Positions 24,792-37,158 of a stretch of DNA of 64,000 bases are shown piece after piece; position 1 is the stretch's first letter; each line of letters opens with the position of its first letter. Below the pieces are notes generated by a model. It was not told the DNA's origin, searched no databases, and saw only the letters and a program-made list of their open reading frames with translations. Made by a program: the position numbers and the translations under genes. The stretch is from Dichetophora obliterata. Taxonomy: Eukaryota; Arthropoda; Insecta; Diptera; Sciomyzidae. Location of the stretch: assembly GCA_963920525.1 (NCBI GenBank), contig OY986439.1, positions 51,395,482-51,459,481 of the forward strand. The letters are read 5' to 3'.

Positions 24792-25039
24792 GTTGTACAA
24801 TAATACTTGGAAAGACTTGCTTTAAGTAAGTGTTTTCCAATCATACTTGCAAAATGTTAGCCAAGGTAATAATTTTGCAACTATTCAAAGTTGTGATTGC
24901 TGTTAACTGTTAGCCTGTGTAGTCTAGTGGAGAGTGTGCTAGACTATCAATCCAGACGTCCGGGTTCGATCGTAGATTTTGCAAGTATGATTGGGAAAAC
25001 ACTTACTTAAAGCACGTCTTTAAATGTATTATTGTCAAC
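24792..25039. mobile_element. Hairpin element with a tRNA-like cassette in its loop
   Basis: 24792-24855 and 24976-25039 are 64-base inverted repeats that match almost throughout (core AAGTAAGTGTTTTCC, ATACTTGCAAAAT). The similarity extends a little further outward. The loop holds a Pol III promoter-like pair: box A TGTAGTCTAGTGG (24918-24930) and box B GGGTTCGATCG (24962-24972), at tRNA spacing. There is no full cloverleaf. It looks like a tRNA-derived SINE head captured inside a foldback element, or a Pol III-transcribed hairpin. Confidence 0.65.
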
Positions 25040-27835
25040 TTATTTTGACATTATGGAAATTGTATTATTAAAAGTATAAGTAAAAAATTAAGAAATTTTT
25101 CAGTTTTTCTACTTTAAGATCTCAAATTCATTTTATCAACTTAATAAGATAAAATTATCAAAAATTAGGTTTTTAGAGAAAATGTTTATTTTAAATGAAG
25201 AAGTAAAAAAGTGAACCTAAAGCTTGAAACATTTATGTTGATATACTTACGTTTTTATAAAATTCGTGCCTATTTAAAGCTTTACAATTTAAAGAAAATA
25301 ACTATATATCCTCTTTATTCGTATAATCATCTTGATAATATTATTAATGATATAAAAAAAATTTCCACAAACTAGGTTAATTAATTCCAGCTCCATTACA
25401 GCACAATTCTGTTCGACGAAAAACAAGCAAGCAAGAAAAAATTGCAAATTAATTCAGTTTACATGCCATAAAAAGCCATCCTTTATTTTCATCTTACTTT
25501 CGACAACAATTTCGCATCAATGACACATAAAAGGTGCCACACCAAGCACCGTCGCACCAGTAACTCGTCTCTAAATTAAGCAACATAAAGTATGCCAAGG
25601 TAAATGTTTTTTGCTTGGCTAATGAACACCTTCGGCCATGATATAGTGCATAGAAGAGAAAGAAGAAGCTGCAAGAAAAGCAATATAAAAATGAAAAACA
25701 AAAATATAAAATATAATTTATATATTATTTATGATTCGATATCGCTATCGCTATGGCGCCCACATAATTATAGCCTTGATTTATGAAAGTCATTTAAGAC
25801 TAGAAGCTGGCGCCACTAACAGCAGCTTCAATATAGTTGTCACAGGCAGTAAAACACATAGATAGCTCATAGATAGAACATGCACATAAAATATACACGT
25901 ATCCACTCTCACATACACACATACACACACACTCCCACGCCAAAACAACGAACGTATTTTGTCTGTACTGCAGAAGGATAATTTATGATGAGTCTATAAG
26001 GACAGAAATATTACCATCAAATTAGGTAACAAAAATACTTTTCAGCTTTTGGCAACAATGAACTATAATGCTTTGTATGTAAAAAGCTGATGGGAAGGTG
26101 AAATGCGTAGGAAGGAAGGAAGGAAGGAATGAAGAATGAAAGGAAAGATTGAAGAAGAAAAAGATTTTTGTTTGTGATAATAATAATTGAAATTTTTCTC
26201 AACTTTCTTATGAAGTAGGTTAAAAGGTTGTTTGGCGTCAATGAAAAATAAAAAAAAAACATAAAAATGTGTGCGGTTTGCCAACTTCTTCATCATAAAT
26301 TCTGCACCAGTAGTAAACAAAAAAGTTTAGAGAATAAGGACAACGCAGTGCTATTAAAATGGCGGCTTGGGGCTAATAATTCTTTTTCAAAACTGCAAAA
26401 GGTTACTTTTAAAGGTTATCCAATAAATGTATGGTTTCTGACATGCCACTGAATTTGATTGTTGTCGGAATTTCTTTCTAGCGTGCTAATTATGAATCAT
26501 ATTATTTTTCTAACATTTCCGCAGAGTAGAGCGCATCAATGATGTGTGTTTTTGTTTGTTTAAAGTAGCACTAAATCACACAAGCGAATGCGGGTCACGC
26601 GATATTTGGCACACTTTGGTTATATGGCTATTTAACTGTTATGAACTAAAACAGACTTTTTTCTATTACTATAAAAATTGTAAAAAATTGTAATGGCAGC
26701 TCTTTGCACATATGTTTCTAAAATTAGCGAAAAAAAATTTCAATTTTATATATATTGGTAGAAGTAGGGTAGAAGTAAAATCATACGCCACCTTTATTTA
26801 AGACTGCTGTGAAAATTCTGCTGCACCAATTTTCTAAAATTTTTTTTTCAGTCTAAAGCTTATCTATGTATGTATATAAAAATAGGCGTAGTTAAAATAG
26901 TATGGTACTACTTTCTCCCGTGTTTCTCAACCGATTTGGATAATTTTTCTTTGAGATGAATTATAGTAGAAAGAAAGAGTGCACCAAATAGTTTTAATGA
27001 CCTTTGTATGACCTTTGACCTGAAATATGAGTGTTCAAAGACAATTTATTAAATAAAATCCAAGCCATAAGAGATGTAAGAGTAAATTTTATACATTGCT
27101 GAGATATACAAAAAATATTCCAGACATTTTTTACAAACTCTTACGGATACCCTATAATAAGCATTTTTTAATGTTACATGTTCGAATACATATTGGGATT
27201 GTAAAATTTCGTACAAACAGAAAATTTTGATAATTCCCGTTACTTTGACATCAACTTTATATGCCGGTATCTCGAAAACTGTAACTTTTCTTGGTACTGC
27301 AGTTTTCTAAAGTATTATTTTGTATGAAAAGTCGTTGGTTATTACTGAGCGGCAAACTGAAAATAGAAATAGAGTCGTTTTATTCCTCCTTCTACGCTCA
27401 TCTAAGATCTCAAGCTATTTAATATCACAGCTTAGGTCGAAAGGTCACAGTGAAAAGGTTGATTTTTAACCACAGACGAACTCTAGTATTGCTAAATGAT
27501 TAATATATGGGCATTTCCACAAAAAAAAGTCAACCGTGAACAAAAATTTAAAAGTTATTAACTTATTAACTATTTAACTTATTAAATAAGCAAAGTCCAA
27601 AGTGAAGTGCGTTTCTTATGAAACTTCACTGTTTTCCCATTATTTAAAAATTAAAAGCAAAAACAAATTTTATGGGAACATTCGCAGAGTTTTTACAAGC
27701 TAAAGTTGCTTGTAAAACACACTTCCTTTTATTGTCGCGTGAGTTACGCCCATATTTACCACTGCCATTCTTAATTAGTTACAAGAATGACCATTTTGAT
27801 AGATCATACCATTACTATTTCTTTTAAGGCATAGT
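25040..27835. other. Unique AT-rich DNA
   Basis: No gene is supported. Notable only are a (CA)n stretch at 25915-25932 and a (GGAA)n run at 26111-26130. The segment 26830-27350 has the flavour of an old dispersed repeat (GTTTCTCAACCGATTTGGAT) but I cannot name it. Confidence 0.45.
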
Positions 27836-28062
27836 GCCTACAGGATCTTTACCAGCGGTGCGAGAAGGGTAATCGGCCCATATGAACTGCCTTGATTCAG
27901 AGGCTTCCCAGGCTTGGGAATTGGGATAATTCTAACCTATTTGCGCTTAAGGTAAAGACCCTGGCTGTGTACTCAGCTCCTGTCCTTCCCATATACTTTA
28001 GCATAACAGTAGCAAGTCCATCCGGACCTACTGCCGTCGAACTTTTAGCATTTCTGATAGCA
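27836..28062 (-). pseudogene. LOA/Jockey-type reverse transcriptase fragment, 3' part
   Basis: Read on the minus strand this continues the fragment at 30863-31134 after removal of the DNA transposon between them. It encodes NAIRNAKSSTAVGPDGLATV, the finger-region motif of non-LTR reverse transcriptases (AIxxAKxxxAxGPDG), then MLKYMG and a diverged stretch with stops before a LLAPLVKIL segment. It ends at about 27836 without palm or catalytic motifs, so the copy is a truncated relic. Confidence 0.8.
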
Positions 28063-28066
28063 TTAA

Positions 28067-28084
28067 GGGGGTCCTCTGGTAATC
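28067..28084 (+). repeat. Left terminal inverted repeat of the Kolobok-type element
   Basis: GGGGGTCCTCTGGTAATC, identical to the reverse complement of 30841-30858. Directly outside is TTAA. Confidence 0.92.
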
Positions 28085-28507
28085 CGAAAATTTTTTTTCG
28101 ATTTTTTCATATTTCTATTGCTCAGATACTCAAAAACATTTTCCCAAAAGGATTTTTCAAAATTCGAAATAGTTTAGGAGATACAGGCATTTTTGTGTAG
28201 GTATGTTTTCGTCAAAATAACGCATCAGCAAAGTTGTTTATTTGCCTGCAGTCATTAGTCGAAAATTCTGTGGAATTCTTCCAAAATATGTATTGATATT
28301 ACAAAATATACACACACAGTATGTATACATGCAGTATGTATACATGCATGTTTTGATTTAGGGGTTGAAATGATTTTGAGCCCAGGTGTTCACATGAAAG
28401 AAGCAAACGAACGAGATTCAGTTTATTTTCGAACGCTGAAAGCTACGCGTGCGCGATAACTGCTGTTGTAAAATAAAAGAAAAATCGTTTTGTGTTTTTT
28501 TTTTGCT

Positions 28508-30251
28508 ATGGATAAAAAAAGCCACCCAAACGCGCCGCGTAAGTACGCGTATCGAACAAAAAAGAGGCATTTCCGTGGAAACCAGCACTCCCAAGTAGAG
28601 GACACCGACTTTGCCAGCACATCGGCCAAAAAAATTGAAGAAAACGCAAGACAATGAAGTCATCATCGAAAACAACCTCCAGTTCTGTTTCTTGGAATTT
28701 TTTTCATTTTTCCAAACGCTTGCTGCTCTGGTTATCTGCGCCCAATGTAAACAAAAAATTCGATTTGGAAAAACATGTATGCGTGGAGTCGGCTTCAAAG
28801 TGAGTCTGCAGTGCCAATGTAAAGCTACACAGTATATTAATTCTTCGCCGGTGGTCGGTAAATCTTTTGTTGTAAATCGCCGGTTGATATTTGCCATGAG
28901 ATTGCTTGGAATAGGGAGAGAACGTATTAATATGTTCTGCGGATTAATGGACATATGCCAAGGATTGTGCCTTGATGCGTACTATGGCACCTTGAAAAAC
29001 ATGCATGTGTCTGCTAAAGCAGTTTACAAGCAGTGCCTGTTGAATGCGGTTAAAGAAGAGCAGGAACAGCAGAAAGAAAAAAATCCTGACTGTGACTCCT
29101 CAGTGCTGACCGTTTCAGGGGATGGCACCTGGAAAAAACGGGGATTCTCGTCTCTTTTTGGTGTCACTACGCTCGTCGGTAAACATACCAAAAAAGTGGT
29201 TGACTCCGTTGTCAAATCAAGCCTTTGCCAGGCATGCAAAATGTGGGGGAAAAAAAATGACTCTGCAGACTTTGAAGAATGGTACGAATCGCACCAGAAA
29301 ACATGCACAAACAACCACAGTGGGAGTGCGGGCAAGATGGAGGTAGATGACGTGAAGGAAATGTTTGCCTCATCGTTCGAAAAATATGGCATAAAATATG
29401 AAAAATATATTGGCGATGGCGACAGCAAAACCTTCAAGGCCATTATAGACCTTGATCCGTATAACGGCGACCCCGTTGTCACAAAAAAGGAGTGCATCGC
29501 TCACGTGCAAAAACGCATGGGCACACGGCTGCGCAAGGCCAAAAAAGAAAACAAAGGCATCGGTGGAAAAGGCACTGGCAAACTGACAGACAAAGTCATA
29601 AGCGAGCTGACTACTTACTATGGACTTGCTATTCGACGTAATAAGGACTTTGTGGAAAACATGAGAAAAGAAATATGGTTAACATATTATCACAAAAGTT
29701 CAAGTGATAGTAATCCACAACATATGTATTGCCCACCTGGTGAGTCCAGCTGGTGCGCCTATCAAAAGTCAGCAGCAGAAGGCTCATTAGCCTCATTTCA
29801 CCACACGTACGCCCCACTTGATGGAAAGGTTCTGCAAGTAATGAAGCCCATATACGAAGCGTTATCATCCGACGATCTACTCAACCGATGCACTGGAGGT
29901 GAAACGCAAAATTGTAACGAATCGTTCAACTCGCTTTTGTGGACCTTTGCGCCGAAACATATCCACTGTGGTGCTACCACAGTCGAAATCGCAAATTTTC
30001 TGGCAACCTGCATTTTCAACGAAGGCTTCACAAGTATTTTAAAAATAATGTCAACAATGGGTATTGTCATCGGCCCACAAGCCGAGATGTATGCTGAATC
30101 TCGCGACGGAAAACGACTTCAACGCTCAGAGCTAAAAACGTACGCATCATCGAAAGAGGGTCGCACAGCCCGCAGAGCCCAAAAAGCCATGGAAAACTCG
30201 TTTTATGAGATGGAGGAAGGCACACTTTATGGGGCTGGAATTGCCGATTAA
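28508..30251 (+). pseudogene. Kolobok/Mutator-like transposase with one frameshift
   Basis: A DDE-type transposase for cut-and-paste movement of the surrounding element, presumably acting in the nucleus on its 18-bp ends. The best start is ATG 28508, opening a basic N-terminus (MDKKSHPNAPRKYAYRTKKR). After about 40 codons an A7 run (28627-28633) is one base too long, and the frame continues in the next phase for over 530 codons to 30251. In that long frame, counting from 28611 (which is TTG, not a real start), I see an N-terminal Cys-rich stretch (residues 63-88), GDGTWKKRG (about 170-178), a CxxC pair (206-209), YIGDGDSKTF (266-275), CIAHVQKRMGTRLRK (295-309) and CNESFN (435-440). D171, D269 and E437 are the likely catalytic triad. 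Total length of about 580 residues suits the family. It is one base from intact, so either sequencing error or a recent mutation. Confidence 0.85.
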
Positions 30252-30840
30252 TATTCGTAAGTATTGTATTAAAAAAATATGTGTTAATGTCATTTGTGTG
30301 CCTCAAAATTGAAGTCAAATCTTTAAACGCGTTTTTATCGAAACCATGTTTTTCAAAACTTTGCGCACGATAACTCAAACAGTTTTTGACCGATTTTGAT
30401 ATATGAGGCATGAAACGACGCAAAATTTACGCCGCTATAGCCCCTACCTCAAACTTGCCGAAAAAATAATGTTTACTATTTTTTTTTCTACACTAGACTA
30501 CAAAAAAAAAGGTCGAAATTCGATTTTTCATTTTCAAAGTGGCGGCTCCCCCCCTAAAAAAATTTCAATTTTTGTTTCCGAGGTAGGGGCTATAGGAAAA
30601 TTCATTCTAAGTAACTGAATATTTTTTTTTTTTTCAGACGATGTTTACTCTTGGAATCGTGCGCAATTTGGACCCACCTTGTACCAGGCCGAGAACTTTC
30701 TGAACGGTCCATAAATTCACTTTTTCAAAATTTTGTATTTTTTTCAATAAATTAAGCTACCCAAATCAAAAAACGGAACTAAAATATCTTTACTCGTTCT
30801 CTTTCCACAATATTTTGAAAAAAGGCTAAAATTTGGCATA

Positions 30841-30858
30841 GATTACCAGAGGACCCCC
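30841..30858 (-). repeat. Right terminal inverted repeat of the Kolobok-type element
   Basis: Perfect inverted match to 28067-28084, followed by TTAA at 30859. Confidence 0.92.
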
Positions 30859-30862
30859 TTAA

Positions 30863-31134
30863 GGACATCATCGGCACTGAAACTAAGTACCTCATCTCCT
30901 GCTTCTAGTACTCTAAATTTTCGCTGCAGACTGAGTTTATTTTTGTCTGGCCTGGGAAGGCGATTAACAAACTGTCTGTTGAGGGCTGTGGTACACTTTT
31001 TGGAGTCAAGCGGCGTATTATCTCCGAAGTAGATAGTTTTAAGTACGCTTCTTCGGGGATTTGACAGGTTCTTGATTATATTCCACAAAGACTTAGAGCC
31101 TATCTCCGGCTCCTCCAGGTGCTGTTCACTTCAG
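30863..31134 (-). pseudogene. LOA/Jockey-type reverse transcriptase fragment, 5' part
   Basis: On the minus strand it encodes LWNIIKNLSNPRRSVLK, YFGDNTPLDSKKCTTALNRQF and LEAGDEVLSFSADDVL. This is the linker between endonuclease and reverse transcriptase in non-LTR elements, leading into the finger motif that continues at 28062 across the transposon. It starts abruptly near 31134, so the retrotransposon copy is truncated at both ends. Assignment to LOA/Jockey-like is from the look of the finger region. Confidence 0.75.
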
Positions 31135-31489
31135 AATTTAATTTTGATTCATTTAATTAAATACCTCTAATTTCGGGTGTAAGAACTGCGGAATTTCTAT
31201 AAGAACTTGGTGCCAGAATATGTTTAGAAAAGTCCAAGAAAGGCGTAGAATAGGATTTGATCAAAATTATAGGTGCCTGTGATATGTATCAAAAGCGGCG
31301 AATATTTACAATTTAAAATTATGTTACATTTAAATTAAAATCAGTTATGTTTAGTAGTAGATACAGTAAAACTGAAAATAAAAATTAGTTTAATATATAA
31401 AAGAGTTTGCTTAACCCTTAACCCAAGTGCATAAATCTTAAAAATTTTTAAATTCGAAATTGGTTTAACCTTTTGCATTAGTTATAAAT
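31135..31489. other. AT-rich spacer
   Basis: Nothing recognisable between the retrotransposon fragment and the E1 copy. Confidence 0.5.
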
Positions 31490-33583
31490 AGTTTTTTATT
31501 AATTTCATTCACTAATTCTGTGCTTAGAAAATTTAAGAATATATATTGAAGTTAAGTCAAGTTATAAATACTTAATTTATAAAACATCCCAGGGAATTTT
31601 TTGATATTTGATGGGGAAATGAGAAAATAAATGACTTTTATAACTAGCGAAATAGAAATTTGTTGAAGACAACACAATGTTAAAAAATAATTTGTTATTA
31701 AAATATATGTGTGCAGAATAAAACAAAGTGATTTCCAAATAATGGGGTTTTCAGTTGACAGTGTTTCGAATAAAGATATGTTTTAATTCACTTCGTTAAA
31801 TAACGAAGCATGCCTTATATGTAGTTTAAGAAAAATATTTCTAAAAGACATGCGCTGGGACATGAACATTTTAAATTAGTCTGTATTATTTTGTCGTGTT
31901 TGATATTTTTATTTCTTATTTAAAACATTATATAATTCTTTTACAATCAAAAAAATGGTGTTTATAATTTTGTCTTTGTGTTTTAATAAGAGAGGAGGAT
32001 AAATTCGAGTCCTTCAAAGTATGGTCGACGGTTAATCTGAGTTAATCGGCTGGACCAATTTTTAATTAGTTTTGTTTTATTTCGTTAACTAACATGCAAG
32101 CCATATATTCTATTTTTTTAAGAAATCGACTTTGGCGCCTTCTAGCATATAAACACAAAACCAATATTACAAAAATAGTTTCTTTATGTTGACTTCTAAC
32201 TAAATTATGTTAAAAAAAACCCAAAAATAACTTGAAAATAAATAGTTAAAAATTTAAATTTTTTCCGCTTAAGGATCTAGAAACCTTTTCTAAGCGCAAT
32301 CTTTAAACGCATTTTTTTGGAGCGTTTGCTCTTTGCAACTTGACATAACTCTTTTTTTAGAAAACTGTTTTTAACCGTTTTTTTTTATTTGTAAAAGAAT
32401 AAGTTGATTTTTTTTTTTAAAGTGGTCTAAAATGTATTGTGTTGTTTTACGTTTCTCCTCGTCAAACTAATATTTACTAAATCGAACGAAAAAAGTTCCA
32501 TTTTTGACTTAAGTAGAGGTTTGTGGCTTGCAGGCTGCACGAGTATTTGCACCTGCTCTGTTGAAATCCTTTCAATGATGCAAATTCAGTCAGTAGAGCT
32601 GTTAAACATAAAAAGGCATATACAAAAATTTAGTAACTGAAATTAAAAAGATTCATCAGAAATGGTGCCTTATTTTGGAATATCTTAATTTACTCTCTAT
32701 GCACTACTACTTCTTGAAAATCGAATGACCACCAAACTGAAATTGGCAAGCTTAATATTCCCTTCAACAAATGGCTCCAGCAGCACGTAGAAGTTCCACG
32801 TTGTGAACTAATGAAAAAAAGTAGGTACTGACTATTCATAATTGTGCACATAATAACAGCACTTTCATATTTCTACACATCGAAGTTTCTTTTGGCCAAC
32901 CAATGATTGTAATCTTTGGAGCTGATATCGATCAGCGGAAATTTAATTACGGATATAAAGTGCAATTCAAGCCCTTGCAAGGACTTTGATCGATCCTCTT
33001 TTGATTGTGTTCTGCGTGTTATTTAATGTTTGAACACAAAGGATCAAGTACTAGATCAACAAGTAATGCCGACTCCGAACAGTTCGTGTTCTTAAGAAGC
33101 TTTACTTTGCAGTTGTTACTCTCTGAGGTTTATTTTATAATACTTTTTAATTGAATACAATAAACATTCTGTCTCAGAAGTGAATTAAACCCCTGCCACC
33201 ACGGTTCTTAGCATATCACATTTTTAGCAGTTAGCGGAACATAAATCTTTAATATTGTGCATAAGAATGTTGTGAACTGTATCAAATGTTTCTATAGTAA
33301 ACATTTTTTTTTGTCACAGCACAAACGTGTGAAAACTTGTGAATGAAGCAAAAATCACAAGTTACATCAAATATCCCAAGTTAGAATTTATAACTGGTCA
33401 TATATTTGGAAGTTAGATAAATCACAAGTTGACAAAAGTTATCAAACGAAAGTTATATCAAATCTTCAATATGTCAAAATATTTTTGAGAAATTCAAGTG
33501 AATAAAATGGAATAACTTTTGAAATCGAATAAATCCCAAAGTTATTCCAACTTCTCAAGTTAAAAAAGTGAATAAAACGGCCC
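31490..33583 (+). mobile_element. Element E1, middle copy (no E2 inside)
   Basis: It is an inverted match to 41587-43505 plus 46555-46851, i.e. the same element without the 3-kb E2 insertion. Its right end, AAAAAGTGAATAAAACGGCCC (33563-33583), is the terminal repeat seen in the other copy. The left end has lost its terminal repeat and fades at about 31490. The empty position of E2 lies at about 31680-31710. The AT-rich subterminal part carries repeated AACTTG/CAAGTT motifs. Confidence 0.8.
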
Positions 33584-36500
33584 TTAATAAAATATTCGTT
33601 TCATTCGCCACATTATAACTCATTATATTTTCTTAAATATTTTTTCTTTGTGCGATGAATATTAAAGGCTGAAGGTTAAGTTATTGGTGTCAGTTCCTCA
33701 AAAAAATCCTGGGTTGCAATAGCATTTATGAAGATTCTCCAAATATTTCGATTCTTGTGATAGCCATTCGTGTGATGGAATGGTTTGAAAAAGCCTCTAA
33801 AAATAAAGGTTTTTGTCAAAATATTGGTTGGTGTAATAGTTTTAAAAAATAAACTGCCAGAAAGTATATGGCAAAAAAACTCTTCCTATCTGCATCAACA
33901 ATTGAAATGTATGCAATCAGATAAAAGATAATGCTTTTTTCATACATATTTTTGATATATTTTATTTTAAAATATTAATACAAAACTTACTTGATCTAAG
34001 GCTCGCAATTCAATTAATGTGATTTATACAAAACTTTTAAAATTAAAATATCTTTATAAGTTGTATTTTGTTTTTTAATTTCTTACAGTATTTTTCAGTA
34101 TGGGCTTATTTTATAATTTATATTTTAGTTTTAATATATATCAATATACGGAATTCTGACCAGGAATCAATCAATAAATTGCAGCCACTCAAAACCTTCC
34201 CAACGATATCTTAAAAGTGAGAATAGCATTTGAAAGAATTATGTTTTTTTGTATGTAATTAAAAATAATTATCAAGTAATTAAATAATTAATAAATGCAC
34301 GAAAAACAGCATTTTCATTAATCTGAATGCAAAAATTTAACATTTGTTGATTCTGATTGGAAGATCTTTTTCATAACTATTATTCTCAAAAATAATTTAC
34401 ATGAAAAAATAACTCCAATATCTCTTTCCTATCAAAGGTTATGGCTTCAAACAAATTTGTTTATACCACTGGCTATATTAAAAAAAGTAATTTTCGCATT
34501 AATTGTATTCAATTCCTGCTATCCACCTCGCAGTCAAATTAGCATAGAAAGTGATTGTTGACATATTTTTTCGCCAACTTGTGCGATAATAACTCTAATT
34601 AAAATCTTATTTTATAATATTGCAATTTTTTGTGTCTGAATAAAAAAAATTCGCAGAATAAAAACAATGCAACACTGCAACTAATATTTTTCCTTTGTGC
34701 GAATGAGCACAAAAGCATGGATTTTCCTTGCTTTTGGCGATTGTTCCTCATGTCTTGCCTTGTTTGCCATTCTTGTGTCGCAGACATTCGTAATCGCTAG
34801 CGCTCACACTCTAAGCATTCGTATCAATAGCGATTGGTACATGCATTTGCGCATTAATTTAAATGCAGGAAGCACATTCGGTGCTCGTTTATTGACGAGA
34901 CAATCGAAACGCCATTTGAATGCACTCAAGCTGTTCTCTGGTCGGCACAATAAAGTGGAGAAGAATTCAACCCATTGAATATTACACGTCTTTCATCACA
35001 AGCCTAATTGAGTGATTGGATTCGTGATTTCATACGAAAAACTCCAACCGACACACATCAGAGAAGAAGCAAAAATCTAAACCATTTCTGAAATTTATTT
35101 TATATCTACCTATATATAAATTTTTAATGTAAATTTTCTCAAAACCAGCTCCGTAGATTTAAAAATGGTTTAAATTTTGGAATCAGCAGCCCAAAAAACA
35201 TTAGAAATGGTTTTCAAATTTTATAAGGCAAACATTTTTTTACATTTTGTGGAGTAGTGTTACTGTAGTTTATTCTCGTGATTTTTTGGTAGAGTGTGGG
35301 GAAAAAGTTATAGAAGTGAATTTGTATAACGCACTTGTTCCTCTTTTTCCTTAAAGTACTGAAATTTCAAAATGGTACAAGTAAAATGGTACATATTTAC
35401 TTTTCATAAGGATTTTATAATTGTCAGTTTGCTTTGAAATCTTCTACTGCAAAATTCATTTTATGTCTATTTTATGTCTCTTGTTCTGCAAGCGCTCATA
35501 TAAGCTTTTTAAAGGAAAAAGAAAATATATTTATCAAATAAAATTTAATAAGATGGTTGGTATTATTTATTGTAAAAGTAGAAAAAGTTGTGAAATCAAA
35601 ACAAAAATAAATAATATTTTTCGTTAAAACTTTAACGTGGGGGTATTTTAGCTTCGCTTAGCCGAAAATAATTTCTTACTAGTTCGAAAATTATTTTGAA
35701 ATTATATCTAATATTAAAATTTTCTACTTTCAAAATAAAAGCGTAAATAACTCAGGCTCAATACTGTCTGTTCAAAACTTCTGTGGAGCATTACATTTAT
35801 CACTCAGATATTAATTATTTGCTAATTAAATCTGTTGGAAACCATTATTTGCTTAACCCAACCCCCTTCCATCTTCCTCCTCTCACCAAAACCACTGCAG
35901 GCCCGTTATATTGCAATTAATTTGTACCCTTAGGAAGCATAACTTGATATAAAATATGTATGAACGTCTTTACCTACATCATGTTGAACAAAATATGTAC
36001 ATGTGAATAATGTTAAAGGAAAAAGCTTTCAATTAATTTATGTTTACATAAGAGTTGGGCAAATATTTACTCAGGCTCGAAATTGACAAAATAACTATTA
36101 AGAGCATCTCTTTGTAACGTTTCAGTGTTTACTTTGGGTGTGCCGTTTTGCCTCAAAGGTGGTAAAGAAGGGTGGTCTGCATATCCACATAAGAACTACA
36201 TCATTTTTCATCAAACAAATACATGTTTTACTTTACAAAGGACACACACACACACCCATACACATGGAGGCTCAGGCCAGACAGCCATACAATTTATAAT
36301 GTTTTAAGAGTATAAATAAAATACTTATTTATATAGTGTAGTATGAGTATAGATGGGTCTGTGTGTTTGGTGTGGTATGTTGGCGATACTCAGGATGTTT
36401 AGTTCAAGTCATTTACACTGGGCAGCTCCTTTTATGACATCCTGCTAATATGATTGATGGTTTGACTGTCGTCTGCCTCAATTCAGTTCGGTTCAGCAGC

Positions 36501-37158
36501 CAAAATGAATGAAGAAAGAAAGATATTGTGAAGTTTGATAACAATACATGTTGTTGTTTCGTTATTTTTTTTTTTGTTTGTTCTTGTTCTGTACACTTAA
36601 GCTTGTCATGCTGTCATGTGTAGGAGTTACCTGCAACATTTTCACTTGGCCGCACATTATTTCGTTAGCAACACAAACTCGCTGAAGAAGGTCTTACAGC
36701 TATATCTGTAGTAAGCGTAGCTCTCACAATGGCTGTTGTTGATGTTGTTTTGTTTTTCTTTCAGCTTTTTAAGGACATTACAACATATTCCATTTCAGCT
36801 TTTTAAGGACATAACAACTTAGCCAAGTTTTGTATGTAGATCCTGACAATCTGTCAATTAAAAATTTTTGAAGGTTGAAAAAGAATAAATATAAATAATG
36901 ATTTTGTTTTTCGTTTCACTGCTTACATTAATAGTTTTACTGGACAGCTAGGATAATAGGGACTATTATTTAACTTTTTAAGTGAATTAATACACTATTT
37001 CTTGCAAATTTTTTCACTTTATTTTGTTTTAAAAATAAACACATTTGAAAGTTATTTCTATTTGTTTTTTTTTACAAAAATGTTATCCAAGTAAGTTGAA
37101 AAAAAACAAATTTTAATATGAAAATTTACACCTAATTTACTGAAAAATATAGCATTAC
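33584..37158. other. Unique AT-rich DNA with microsatellites
   Basis: 33640-33675 repeats a short piece of E2 (CGATGAATATTAAAGGCTG). 35630-35690 repeats the GTGGGGGTATTTTAGCTT segment of the dispersed repeat at 10770. (CA)n occurs at 36241-36256. A 92-codon ORF from ATG 34703 has a hydrophobic N-terminus but no homology I can name. No gene is supported. Confidence 0.5.

Larger units (their letters stand above)
28063..30862 (+). mobile_element. Kolobok-type DNA transposon with TTAA duplication
   Basis: The element proper (28067-30858, 2792 bp) has perfect 18-bp terminal inverted repeats GGGGGTCCTCTGGTAATC and is flanked by TTAA at 28063-28066 and 30859-30862. Removing the element and one TTAA rejoins the open reading frame of the LOA-type retrotransposon it interrupts (codons for D-D-V-L-N-A-I), so the insertion site is exact. 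TTAA is the target of Kolobok and piggyBac; the transposase matches the former (the same domain is often labelled Mutator-like in protein databases). It looks young: perfect ends and one lesion in the gene. Confidence 0.88.

Noticed and set aside
24912..24975. Functional tRNA gene
   Set aside because: Box A and B are present but no acceptor stem or proper anticodon arm could be drawn.
28611..28613. Start of the transposase at 28611
   Set aside because: The codon is TTG, not ATG; the basic N-terminus from ATG 28508 in the next frame fits the family better.
28418..28954. 178-codon minus-strand ORF
   Set aside because: Antisense shadow of the transposase and its 5' leader; no recognisable domain.
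34697..34978. ORF with signal-peptide-like start
   Set aside because: Starts with GTG unless ATG 34703 is used; no homology, no supporting context.
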